A stretch of DNA of 64,000 bases. Origin: Curtobacterium sp. MCSS17_007. GTDB lineage: Bacteria > Actinomycetota > Actinomycetes > Actinomycetales > Microbacteriaceae. The DNA lies in contig NZ_CP126257.1 of the NCBI RefSeq assembly GCF_003234175.2, positions 248,001 to 312,000 of the forward strand, in the 5' to 3' direction. A program made the translations under genes and the position numbers. Below the pieces are notes generated by a model that searched no databases, had not been told where the DNA came from, and worked only from the letters and a program-made list of their open reading frames with translations. Shown piece by piece: positions 44,437 through 52,480 of this stretch. Positions within the stretch are counted from its first letter, which is position 1; every line of letters starts with the position of its first letter.

Positions 44437-44535
44437 CGTCGAGACACCGCCGGGTCCGACGGTGTCTCGACGAGACAGCGGTGTCTCGACGCGACCGCGG
44501 TGTCTCGACGCGACCGCGGTGTCTCGACGACACGC
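44437..44535. repeat. Four tandem 19-bp CGGTGTCTCGACG units plus inverted copy
   Basis: CGGTGTCTCGACG plus six variable bases starts at 44460, 44479, 44498 and 44517; units two and three are identical. An inverted copy (44437-44449) makes a 13-bp hairpin with the first unit, a likely terminator of the DUF1206 gene. The palindrome GACGCCGGCGTC occurs before it at 44372 and 44405. The 265-bp gap 44366-44630 contains nothing else I can support. Confidence 0.88.
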
Positions 44536-44630
44536 CAGCGTCGCGACCGGACGCCGGCCCCCGCGTTCGGCGTACAGGCACACCGGGTCGCTGGCAGGTC
44601 GTGCACGCCGCCCCCGGTAGACGGGGACGC

Positions 44631-45506
44631 ATGACCACCGACGCCGTGACCGGGCCCGTGACCGTCTTCTGCGACGAGCAGGCGGTGCTCGTCGAGAGCA
44701 TCGTCTGGGACCCGACCACCGAGCGTCTCCGCTGGACCGACATCACCCTCGGGCTGCTCACCACCGCGCGCGCCGACGGGACGGTCGAGTCGAGCGTCGC
44801 GCTGCCCCCGCCCCTCGCGAGCTTCCAGCCGCGCGCGACCGGCGGCTTCGTCGCGGCCCTCGGTGACTCCGTCGTGCTGACCGACGAGCTCGGCGTGGTC
44901 GAGCGCGAGCTGGTGCGGGTGCACCACGCGACCGCCGAGATGCGCTTCAACGAGGGCAAGTGCGACCCGTTCGGCCGGTTCCTCGTCGGCAGCATGGACC
45001 TGTCCGACCAGGACCCGGCGGGAGCGCTGTACTCCGTCGAGCCCGACGGATCGGTCCGGGTGCTCCGTGGCGGTTTCGGCGTGACGAACGGCATCGAGTG
45101 GTCCGCCGACGGCAGCGTCATGTACGTCACGGACACGAGCACGTCGACGATCTACCGCGGGTCCTACGGGCCGGACGGGGAGCTCGGCGACCTCGAACCG
45201 TTCGTCAGCGGGGCCGCGCACGACGGGCTGGTCTGCGACGACGAGGGCTGCTTCTGGACGGCGGTCTACGGCAGCGGGCGCGTCGAGCGGTGGGACGCAT
45301 CGGGAGCACACCTCGAGACCGTCGAGGTGCCGGCGCCGAACGTGACCTCGGTGGCGTTCGGCGGACCCGACATGTCGACCCTGTTCATCGGCACGGCGCG
45401 CGAGAACAGCACCGAGGAGCAGCTCGAGCAGTACCCGCACTCCGGCGCGGTCCTCGCTGTGCAGACCCGCGTGCACGGCGTCCCCGCCTCGACCTTCGGC
45501 GGCTGA
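44631..45506 (+). CDS. SMP-30/gluconolactonase/LRE family protein
   Basis: 291-aa six-bladed beta-propeller. Metal-site positions typical of the family are visible: Glu in VESIVWDP, Asn in RFNEGKCDPFGRFLVGSM, Asn in FGVTNGIEWS and Asp in YVTDTSTSTIYR. Expected to hydrolyse a sugar lactone in the presence of Ca2+ or another divalent metal. No signal peptide. Begins 96 nt after the 19-bp array; an alpha/beta hydrolase follows. Confidence 0.88.
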   Translation: MTTDAVTGPVTVFCDEQAVLVESIVWDPTTERLRWTDITLGLLTTARADGTVESSVALPPPLASFQPRATGGFVAALGDSVVLTDELGVVERELVRVHHATAEMRFNEGKCDPFGRFLVGSMDLSDQDPAGALYSVEPDGSVRVLRGGFGVTNGIEWSADGSVMYVTDTSTSTIYRGSYGPDGELGDLEPFVSGAAHDGLVCDDEGCFWTAVYGSGRVERWDASGAHLETVEVPAPNVTSVAFGGPDMSTLFIGTARENSTEEQLEQYPHSGAVLAVQTRVHGVPASTFGG

Positions 45507-45549
45507 CCGGGCGGGTATCGTGGGGCGGTCGCCGACCCCAGGAGGCCCC

Positions 45550-46638
45550 GTGCACGAACAGGACGACCGGACACCGCAGGACGCCCCGGACCCCGCCGCC
45601 GAGCTCGCGGAGGCCGAGGACGCCGACGTCCAGGTCGAGGTCGACCGGATCGCGGTCGACGGCACCTACGTCCGGGTGAGTTCGATCGGTCACCCCGGCG
45701 ACCGTGCGTTCGTGCTCGTCGCCGGGCTCGGCATCGCCGCCACCTACTACGAGCGGCTCGCCCCCCACCTCAACGAGAACGGGCCCGTGCACGCCCTCGA
45801 CCTGCCGGGCTTCGCCGGGGTCCCGCGCTTCCGCGGGGCGGTGTCGATCGAGCGGTACGCCGACGCGGTCGAGCAGGTCATCCGCGAGCTCCGGCTCGAG
45901 GACCCGGTGCTCGTCGGGCACTCGATGGGCACCCAGGTCGTCACGGAGGTCGCCGCGAGGAACCCGCACATCCGCCACCTCGTGCTCATCAGCCCGGTCG
46001 TCGACAGTCGCGCCAGGAACATCCGCACCTCGGCCCTGCGCTTCCTGCGGTCGGCCCTGCACGAGCCCGCCGCGGTGCGCTGGCACGCCGTCACCGCGTA
46101 CGCCCTGTGCGGTTGGCACTGGTTCCGCAAGGTGCTGCCGCGCATGATCGCGTTCCCGATCGAGGACCGTGCCGCCGAGGTGCAGGCGCGCACCCTCATC
46201 GTCCGCGGCGAGCACGACGCGATGGTGCCCCGCGACTGGGTGCGTTCGCTGGCGCGGGTCTTCCCGCACGCGGTGCTCCGCGAGGTCGTCGACGGCGCGC
46301 ACTCGGTGATGCACGCCCAAGCGGATGCGGTCGCCCGGCTCGCGGTGGCGCACGTCGACGGGCGCATCACCGACCGCGGCGTCGGCTCGCTGCAGCGGGT
46401 GCGCGACGACACGACCTCGTCCGACCTGGCCCGGCTCGGTCCGGCGGACGCCTGGCTGGTCCTGAAGTCGCGCTTCATCGAGCTCTCCGGCATGGCGAAG
46501 GGCGACGACGACCAGCTGGAGCGGGCGAAGTCGGCGCACGCGGTCGCGATGGCCGACGGCGACGGGATCCCGGTGGACCCGACCGATCGCGCCGAGGTGG
46601 TCGACGAGGTCGCGCCGGAGGTCCGCGACCAGCGCTGA
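45550..46638 (+). CDS. Alpha/beta fold hydrolase
   Basis: 362-aa hydrolase. The triad is visible: nucleophile Ser in VGHSMGTQ (~residue 131), acid Asp in RGEHDAMVP and His in DGAHSVMH. An acidic ~30-residue N-terminus and a ~90-residue C-terminal extension (helical, ends with charged residues) surround the core. Substrate unknown; the cap region resembles lipolytic or dehalogenase-like members. AGGAGG precedes the GTG start. Convergent with the flavoprotein operon across a terminator. Confidence 0.85.
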   Translation: MHEQDDRTPQDAPDPAAELAEAEDADVQVEVDRIAVDGTYVRVSSIGHPGDRAFVLVAGLGIAATYYERLAPHLNENGPVHALDLPGFAGVPRFRGAVSIERYADAVEQVIRELRLEDPVLVGHSMGTQVVTEVAARNPHIRHLVLISPVVDSRARNIRTSALRFLRSALHEPAAVRWHAVTAYALCGWHWFRKVLPRMIAFPIEDRAAEVQARTLIVRGEHDAMVPRDWVRSLARVFPHAVLREVVDGAHSVMHAQADAVARLAVAHVDGRITDRGVGSLQRVRDDTTSSDLARLGPADAWLVLKSRFIELSGMAKGDDDQLERAKSAHAVAMADGDGIPVDPTDRAEVVDEVAPEVRDQR

Positions 46639-46670
46639 CGACAGGGCAGGCTCCGGCCCGACGCAACGGG

Positions 46671-46714
46671 CTGGAGGCGCGACCCGACCCCGTCAGGTCG
46701 GGCCGCGCCTCCAG
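46671..46714. terminator. 18-bp hairpin with one mismatch between convergent genes
   Basis: 46671-46689 (CTGGAGGCGCGACCCGACC) pairs with 46696-46714 with a single A-C mismatch and a 6-nt loop. It separates the alpha/beta hydrolase from the flavoprotein reductase and carries the GGAGGCGCG core of the family. Confidence 0.75.
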
Positions 46715-46738
46715 GCCGTCGGCGTCAGGAACCGCGCG

Positions 46739-47932
46739 TCACGGCGTGATGCGGCCCGGCAGCATGTCGCGTGTCAGGGCGTGCGCCTCGGCGAGGACCT
46801 TCCGCGCCTCGTCGGTCTTCCCCGACACGTTCCAGAGCAGCACGCCGCGCACGGTGTCGTCGTCGTCCAGGTGGTACACGACGCCGGTCGTCAGCGGCTC
46901 CTGCCAGTCCTCGACGGTGTGCAGCTCGGTCGAGACCTGCCCGACCGCCTCGTACCCCGTGTCGAAGACGTTGGAGTAGAACATCGGCGTGTGGTCGTAG
47001 GTCTCGTCCGCGTCCGCGAGGTTGCGTCCGGCCTGCCGCCCCTGCTGCTGCGCGTTGTCGACGTGCTCGACGCGGCGCGTGCCGAGGATCCGGTCGGGGT
47101 ACTCCGCGACGTCGCCCGCGGCGAACACCGAGTCGTCGTCCGTGAGGAGCGTCGACGACACCACGATCCCGTCGTGCACGGTGAGGCCGGCGTCCGCGGC
47201 GAGCTGCGTCTGCGGTTCGATGCCGAGTCCGGCGACGACCGCGTCGGCCTCGACCACCGAGCCGTCGTCCAGCGTCAGGGAGACACCGTCGTCGGTCTCC
47301 GTGCCCTGCTCCACACGGCGTCCGGCGAGCACCTCGACGCCGTGGTCGACGAACCGCTGCTGGAACGCCCGGGCGAGGTCGTCCGGGAACATGTGGCCGC
47401 CGAGGACCTCGTCCGGGGTGATCAGCGTGACGCGCGCGCCGTTCTGCACCACGCCCGCGGCGATCTCGGTGCCGATGTAGCTGCCGCCGACGACGGCGAC
47501 GTGTGCCCCGGCGTCCGTGAGCTCCCGCAGGCGCCGGTAGTCGTCCGCGCTGCGGTAGTCGAGCACGCGCGCCGAGGGTGCCAGCCCGGGCAGGCTGCGC
47601 GGCTTGCCGCCGGTGGCCAGGAGCAGGCGCTCGTAGCCGTGGCTCTGCCCGTCCGCGGTCGTGACGGTCTTCGCTCCGCGGTCGATCGACGTCACCGCGG
47701 TCCCGAGCACGAAGGTCGCACCGGTCTCTTCGGTGTGCAGGTCGACCTTGTCGTCCCAGCTGAACTCCGGGTCGGTCCAGAGCTTCTTCGACAGGGCGGG
47801 CCGTGCGTACGGCCGGTCGACGTCGTCGCTGATGATGCCGATGGAGCCGTCGGCGTCGATCTCGCGGATCCCGCGGGCGGCGGCGTCGGCGACCATCCCG
47901 CCGCCGACGATCAGGTAGCGGAAGTCGGTCAT
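46739..47932 (-). CDS. FAD-dependent pyridine nucleotide-disulfide oxidoreductase
   Basis: 397-aa flavoprotein of the ferredoxin/rubredoxin reductase (AIF-like) type. FAD motif IVGGGMVADAAARGIRE, NAD motif VVGGSYIGTEIAAGV (~residues 147-161) and the second FAD motif VFAAGDVAEY (~residues 271-280). There is no redox CxxC, so it should transfer electrons from NAD(P)H to an iron-sulfur or small acceptor. Last of a three-gene unit behind dps and an SDR; the stop of the SDR lies within the CTAGGAGGACC ribosome site, so translation is coupled. Confidence 0.88.
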   Translation of the reverse strand: MTDFRYLIVGGGMVADAAARGIREIDADGSIGIISDDVDRPYARPALSKKLWTDPEFSWDDKVDLHTEETGATFVLGTAVTSIDRGAKTVTTADGQSHGYERLLLATGGKPRSLPGLAPSARVLDYRSADDYRRLRELTDAGAHVAVVGGSYIGTEIAAGVVQNGARVTLITPDEVLGGHMFPDDLARAFQQRFVDHGVEVLAGRRVEQGTETDDGVSLTLDDGSVVEADAVVAGLGIEPQTQLAADAGLTVHDGIVVSSTLLTDDDSVFAAGDVAEYPDRILGTRRVEHVDNAQQQGRQAGRNLADADETYDHTPMFYSNVFDTGYEAVGQVSTELHTVEDWQEPLTTGVVYHLDDDDTVRGVLLWNVSGKTDEARKVLAEAHALTRDMLPGRITP

Positions 47933-47939
47933 GGTCCTC

Positions 47940-48740
47940 CTAGATCGTGGCGACCGAGCCGGAGTCGACCCGGTAGTTCGAACCGTTGACGAAGCTCGCC
48001 AGGTCGGAGCAGAGGAAGGCCACGACGTTCGCGACCTCCTCGGGCTCACCGCGGCGGCCGAGCTCCATGTACGGACGCTCCTCGTCGAGGAAGCTCGAGA
48101 CGGCCTCGTCGAACGAGGTGCCGAGCTGCTTCGCGCGCTTGTCCATCATCGCGTCGGTCATGGGCGTGTGGATGAACGCGGGGCTGACGGTGTTGACGAG
48201 CAGGCCCTCGGACGCGTAGGAGCGCGACAGCCCCTTGGCGAACGAGAGCACCCCGGCCTTCGCGGCGCAGTAGGGGAGTTCGTCGTCGTACGGCTGCGAC
48301 GCGTCCTCGGAGACGAGGTACACGATGCGGCCCCAGCCGCCCTTCCGCAGGTCGCCGATGAACTCGCGCGTGATGCGCACCGGGCCCATCAGGTCGACGT
48401 CGATGGTGTCGAGCCAGCCCTGCTCGTCGATCTCGTGGAACATGCCCTGGGCGCCGGTCACGCCCGAGGACTGCACCAGGATGTCGATCTCGCCGACCGC
48501 GTCGCGCACGCGTTCGTGCAGCGCGGCGAGGCTGTCCGCCTTCGTCACGTCGGCGGCGAAGGCGAACAGCTTGCCGTGCGGTGCCTCGAGCTGGTCGGCG
48601 CTGGTGTCGAGCCGTCCCTGGTCGATGTCGGTGACGACCACGGTCGCACCCTCCGCCAGGAGGATGCGCGCCGTGTTCCAGCCGATGCCGGAGTCGCCAC
48701 CGAAGACGAGCGCGACCTTGCCGGTGATGCCGAGGTCCAC
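47940..48740 (-). CDS. SDR family oxidoreductase
   Basis: 266-aa short-chain dehydrogenase. NAD motif FGGDSGIGWNTA (~residues 13-24), acidic residue VTDID for NAD preference, and catalytic YCAAK (~residue 160). SEDASQP has the Ser-region of the active site. Substrate unknown. The start is GTG. Lies 9 nt after dps and 7 nt before the flavoprotein; its stop TAG overlaps the next ribosome site. Confidence 0.87.
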   Translation of the reverse strand: MDLGITGKVALVFGGDSGIGWNTARILLAEGATVVVTDIDQGRLDTSADQLEAPHGKLFAFAADVTKADSLAALHERVRDAVGEIDILVQSSGVTGAQGMFHEIDEQGWLDTIDVDLMGPVRITREFIGDLRKGGWGRIVYLVSEDASQPYDDELPYCAAKAGVLSFAKGLSRSYASEGLLVNTVSPAFIHTPMTDAMMDKRAKQLGTSFDEAVSSFLDEERPYMELGRRGEPEEVANVVAFLCSDLASFVNGSNYRVDSGSVATI

Positions 48741-48749
48741 GTGTCGTCC

Positions 48750-49256
48750 CTACTCGTGCTCGGACGCCTCGGCGACGGCCGGGGTCGTGGCAGCGGCGAG
48801 CGGCGTCCGCGGCTCGCGGTTCTCGGCCGAGACCATCCAGGCGAGCTGCTCGAGGCGCTCGATGAAGCCGTGGAGCAGGTCGGCGGTCGTCGGGTCCTCG
48901 TCGTCGACCTCGTCGTGCACGTCGCGCATCGTGCCGGTGGTCTGGTAGAGGCGCAGCGTGATCAGGTCGATCGCGTCGTGCGTGTCGATCTCGCCGTCGG
49001 GGAAGGCGTCGAGGTGCGTGCCGGCAGCGACCGTGGCGGAGCGGCCGTCCGGGATCGCGTAGAGGGCGCGCATGCGCTCCGCCATGTCGTCGGCGAACTC
49101 ACGCGCCGCGTCGACGATCTCGTCGAGCTGCAGGTGCAGGTCGCGGAAGTTGTGGCCGAGGATGTTCCAGTGCGCCTGCTTGCCCTGCAGGTGCAGGTCG
49201 ATGAGGTCCACCAGGACGGCCTGGAGGTTGGCGGCGAGCTTGTCCGATGCGTGCAT
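48750..49256 (-). CDS. dps: Dps family DNA-binding ferritin-like protein
   Basis: 168-aa four-helix bundle that oxidises and stores iron with peroxide and protects DNA. The inter-subunit ferroxidase ligands are visible: KQAHWNILGHNF (His), HLQLDEIVDAAREFADDMAER (Asp, Glu). The N-terminus MHASDKLAANLQAVL is short, and the C-terminal tail (~residues 145-168) is Pro/Ala/Glu-rich rather than Lys-rich, so DNA binding may be weak. It heads the dps-SDR-flavoprotein operon. Confidence 0.92.
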   Translation of the reverse strand: MHASDKLAANLQAVLVDLIDLHLQGKQAHWNILGHNFRDLHLQLDEIVDAAREFADDMAERMRALYAIPDGRSATVAAGTHLDAFPDGEIDTHDAIDLITLRLYQTTGTMRDVHDEVDDEDPTTADLLHGFIERLEQLAWMVSAENREPRTPLAAATTPAVAEASEHE

Positions 49257-49377
49257 GATCGGCTCCTTTCGCGGTCGGTGACCCTTCTGGTCTACGCGGT
49301 CGCGCGGCGCTCGTTCCCAGAGCACGTGCACCCGGGCGTCCCCCGTGGGCTGTCGGACGCCGGCACGGCGCCGTCCC

Positions 49378-49890
49378 TCAGTGCTCGGGCGCAGGGTCCA
49401 CCTGGTCGACGGCGTCACGCATCCGCTCGAGGAACGACGCCACGACGCGGGCATCGGACGCGGACAGTCCTTCGGCGATCGCCATCATCCGCCGGTGCAT
49501 CACGCCGAGCGTGGCACGGACCTCGTCGTCGGTCTCGGTGGTGGGCGTGATCACGAGCGCCCGCCGGTCGGTCGGGTGCGGGTCACGCCGGACGTGGTTC
49601 GAGCGCACGAGTCGATCGATGAGGATCGTCGTCGACGCCGACGAGATCTTGAGGTACGCGGACAGGTCCTTCGGCTTCACGATCCGTCCGGCGCGTTGGG
49701 CCTGCAGGAGGTAGCGGACCGCGAGCAGGTCGGTCTCTCCCATCCCCATGGAGTCGCGGGTACGCCGGCGCATCGCCGTCTCGGCGGCCCGGTAGCGGCG
49801 CAGGGCGTTCAGCACGGCGACACCGCGCTGGGTGGCGTCGTCGTCGGGGAACCAGTACCCCGACGCCTCCGTGATCTCCTGCGTCGACAT
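49378..49890 (-). CDS. MarR family transcriptional regulator
   Basis: 170-aa winged-helix regulator: HTH in VKPKDLSAYLKISSASTTIL (~residues 68-87), wing in HPTDRRALVITPT. It lies upstream of and in the same direction as dps, with 121 nt between, and could control the oxidative-stress operon. Directly before its start are two GGTAAC half-sites (49900-49905 and 49912-49917, 12 bp apart), candidate autoregulatory sites. Confidence 0.85.
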   Translation of the reverse strand: MSTQEITEASGYWFPDDDATQRGVAVLNALRRYRAAETAMRRRTRDSMGMGETDLLAVRYLLQAQRAGRIVKPKDLSAYLKISSASTTILIDRLVRSNHVRRDPHPTDRRALVITPTTETDDEVRATLGVMHRRMMAIAEGLSASDARVVASFLERMRDAVDQVDPAPEH

Positions 49891-49899
49891 GCCGTTCAG

Positions 49900-49917
49900 G
49901 GTAACCCGTCTGGTAAC
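49900..49917. promoter_or_regulatory. GGTAAC direct half-sites before marR
   Basis: GGTAAC at 49900-49905 and 49912-49917 repeat with a 12-bp period, 10 nt from the marR start. One GTAAC-rich stretch in otherwise GC-rich DNA. A role as MarR binding site is inference. Confidence 0.35.
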
Positions 49918-49977
49918 TCGCTCATCTAGCGGATCCGCGCGCTGTGGACAAGTCGATGCGTGCGCATCGGACAGACG

Positions 49978-50009
49978 GGAGGCGCGGAACCGACCGGCAC
50001 CGCGCCTCC
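49978..50009 (-). terminator. Hairpin after the FMN reductase gene
   Basis: GGAGGCGCGG (49978-49987) pairs with CCGCGCCTCC (50000-50009) over a 12-nt loop, and outer AGACGG/CCGTCT pairs add to it with a bulge. It is 38 nt beyond the FMN-reductase stop on the minus strand. Confidence 0.65.
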
Positions 50010-50046
50010 ACACCGTCTCCTGGTCACTTGACGGTGACCGGTCGGC

Positions 50047-50604
50047 TCACGCCGCGACGCGCTCGTCCGCCGCGTCGGCCAGGGCGCCGAGCGCGCCCTG
50101 CACGAGCTCGACGACCTCGGCGTCCTCGCGCGGGTGGGTCTCGGCGAACCGGACGACCGACTGCGGGATGGCGACCTTGACGTCCTCGAGCACCTTCGCG
50201 CCGGCGATGCCGGCGGCCTTGCGGGCGTCGTCGTGCGCCCAGACGCCGCCGTACTGGCCGAACGCCGAACCGATCACCGCGAGCGGCTTGCCGGACAGCG
50301 GCGAGGCGCCGAACGGACGGGAGCCCCAGTCGAGCGCGTTCTTCAGCACGGCCGGGATCGTGCCGTTGTACTCGGGCGTGACGAGGAGCACGGCGTCCGC
50401 GGCGGCGACGGCGTCACGGAAGGCGACGGCGGCGGCAGGCGGGGTGTCGCCGTCGATGTCCTCGTTGTAGAAGGGCAGGTCGACGATCCCGTCGAAGGTC
50501 GTGAGGGAGATGCCCTCCGGGGCGTGCTGCTCGGCGGCCTCCGCGAGCTTCCGGTTGATCGAGCCGGCGCGCAGGCTGCCGACGAGCACGAGGACGTTCG
50601 TCAT
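50047..50604 (-). CDS. NADPH-dependent FMN reductase family protein
   Basis: 185-aa flavodoxin-like enzyme. The FMN phosphate loop is GSLRAGSINRKLAEA (~residues 9-23), and TPEYNGTIPAVLKNALDWGS (~76-95) is the flavin-ring loop. It should reduce FMN, quinones or azo compounds with NADPH. Related proteins are often induced by oxidative or electrophile stress, which fits the MarR/dps neighbourhood. Own promoter expected in the 134-bp gap to the GH13 gene. Confidence 0.9.
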   Translation of the reverse strand: MTNVLVLVGSLRAGSINRKLAEAAEQHAPEGISLTTFDGIVDLPFYNEDIDGDTPPAAAVAFRDAVAAADAVLLVTPEYNGTIPAVLKNALDWGSRPFGASPLSGKPLAVIGSAFGQYGGVWAHDDARKAAGIAGAKVLEDVKVAIPQSVVRFAETHPREDAEVVELVQGALGALADAADERVAA

Positions 50605-50738
50605 GGTGGATCCCTTCGTTCGGTGACCGTGCGGTCACGGAATGGTGTCAGCGACAACCAAGGCGCGACCTGGACACGCTATTCCCGGGGTGGACCCGAC
50701 CTGTTCCCGTCGCCGGAGGGCGTGGGTAGGTTGACGGG

Positions 50739-52382
50739 GTGAGCACCCCTCGGACGCCCGCCAGCAGCCCGCGCACGACCGACCCGGACTGGTGGCGCCA
50801 GGCCGTCGTCTACCAGGTGTACCCACGGAGCTTCGCGGACACCGACGCGGACGGCCTCGGCGACGTCGCCGGCATCACCAGTCGCGTGCCGTACCTGGCG
50901 GCGCTCGGTGTCGACGCCGTCTGGCTGTCGCCCTTCTACCCGTCCCCGTTGGCCGACGGCGGGTACGACGTGGCCGACTACCGGGACGTCGACCCCCGTC
51001 TCGGCTCGCTCGACGACCTCGACGCGTTCGTCCGCACCGCCCACGAGCACGACGTGAAGGTCATCGTCGACGTGGTGCCGAACCACACCTCGGACCAGCA
51101 CGAGTGGTTCCGGCAGGCGCTCGCCGCAGCCCCCGGTTCGCCCGAGCGCGCCCGGTACGTCTTCCGTGACGGGGCAGGGGAGTCCGGCGAGCTGCCCCCG
51201 AGCGACTGGGTGTCGAACTTCGGCGGGAGCGCCTGGACACGGGTGCCGGACGGGCAGTGGTACCTGCACCTGTTCGCGCCCGAGCAGCCCGACCTGGACT
51301 GGTCGAACCCCGAGGTCCGTGCGGACTTCGAGGACATCCTGCGGTTCTGGTCGGACCGCGGTGTGGACGGGTTCCGGGTGGACGTGGCGCACGGGCTCGC
51401 CAAGGACCTGTCGACGCCGTACCGTCCCTCGAACGAGAAGGCACTGCCGCTCGACGGCTCCGACCCGCTGTACGACCGCGACGAGGTGCACGAGGTCTTC
51501 GCCTCGTGGCGGACCGTGCTCGACGAGTACGACCCGCCTCGCGCCGCGATCGCCGAGGCCTGGGCACCGGCACCGCGGCGGGTGCTCTACGCACGGCCCA
51601 CCGAGCTCGGACAGGCGTTCAACTTCGACCTGCTCGAGTCGCCGTTCGACGCCGGCTCCTTCCGGACGATCATCGAGCGGAACCTCGCGATGTCCGAGGA
51701 GTCCGGTGCGTCGTCCACCTGGGTCCTGTCGAACCACGACGTCGTCCGCCACGCCACCCGGTACGGCCTGCCGGGCGGCACCGACACGGACGCCTGGCTG
51801 ATGACCGACGGCACCGAGCCCGCGCTCGACCGCGCGCGTGGCGAGCGGCGCGCGCGGGCGGCCACCATGCTGGTCCTCGCGCTGCCGGGGTCGTCGTACC
51901 TCTACCAGGGGGAGGAGCTCGGCCTGCACGAGGCGCCGGCGATCCCGCACGACCTGCTGCAGGACCCGAAGTGGACCCGCACGGGGCACACCGTCAAGGG
52001 TCGCGACGGGTGCCGCGTGCCGATCCCGTGGACCCGGACCGGACCGTCGTTCGGTTTCGGGGACGTGGCCCCGTTCCTGCCGCAGCCCGACGACTTCGGC
52101 GTCTCGTCCGTCGAGGCCGAGCAGGACGACCCGGACTCGACCCTCGCGCTGTACCGGCAGGCGACGGCCGCGCGTCGGCGACTCCAGCGCGGTGAGGAGC
52201 TGACGTGGCTCGACGCGGGCGACGACGTCGTGGCGTTCGCGCGGCACGACGGATGGCGTGCGGTCATGAACTTCGGCACGACGCCGGTACCGATGCCCGA
52301 GGGGACGGTGGTGCTGGCTTCGGGGCCGCTCGACGCCGAGGGCGGCACGCTGCCCGGGGAGACCACCGTCTGGCTCGCGTGA
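50739..52382 (+). CDS. Alpha-glucosidase-like GH13 enzyme
   Basis: 547-aa alpha-amylase family enzyme of the oligo-1,6-glucosidase/alpha-glucosidase type. N-terminal WWRQAVVYQVYPRSFADTD, region I DVVPNHTSD, nucleophile Asp in GFRVDVAHGL (region II), acid/base Glu in IAEAWAPA (region III) and Asp in LSNHDVVRH (region IV) are all intact. No signal peptide, so it acts on imported oligosaccharides. Start GTG. No transporter gene adjoins it here. Confidence 0.92.
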   Translation: MSTPRTPASSPRTTDPDWWRQAVVYQVYPRSFADTDADGLGDVAGITSRVPYLAALGVDAVWLSPFYPSPLADGGYDVADYRDVDPRLGSLDDLDAFVRTAHEHDVKVIVDVVPNHTSDQHEWFRQALAAAPGSPERARYVFRDGAGESGELPPSDWVSNFGGSAWTRVPDGQWYLHLFAPEQPDLDWSNPEVRADFEDILRFWSDRGVDGFRVDVAHGLAKDLSTPYRPSNEKALPLDGSDPLYDRDEVHEVFASWRTVLDEYDPPRAAIAEAWAPAPRRVLYARPTELGQAFNFDLLESPFDAGSFRTIIERNLAMSEESGASSTWVLSNHDVVRHATRYGLPGGTDTDAWLMTDGTEPALDRARGERRARAATMLVLALPGSSYLYQGEELGLHEAPAIPHDLLQDPKWTRTGHTVKGRDGCRVPIPWTRTGPSFGFGDVAPFLPQPDDFGVSSVEAEQDDPDSTLALYRQATAARRRLQRGEELTWLDAGDDVVAFARHDGWRAVMNFGTTPVPMPEGTVVLASGPLDAEGGTLPGETTVWLA

Positions 52383-52480
52383 CCGCGGCCGTTCCTGCAC
52401 AACCCCTCTACTCGGCAAGCTCCTCCCCAGAAGGATCGAGGACCCGCTGACGAGGTGGTCCCGCTCGCGACGATCGGGGC

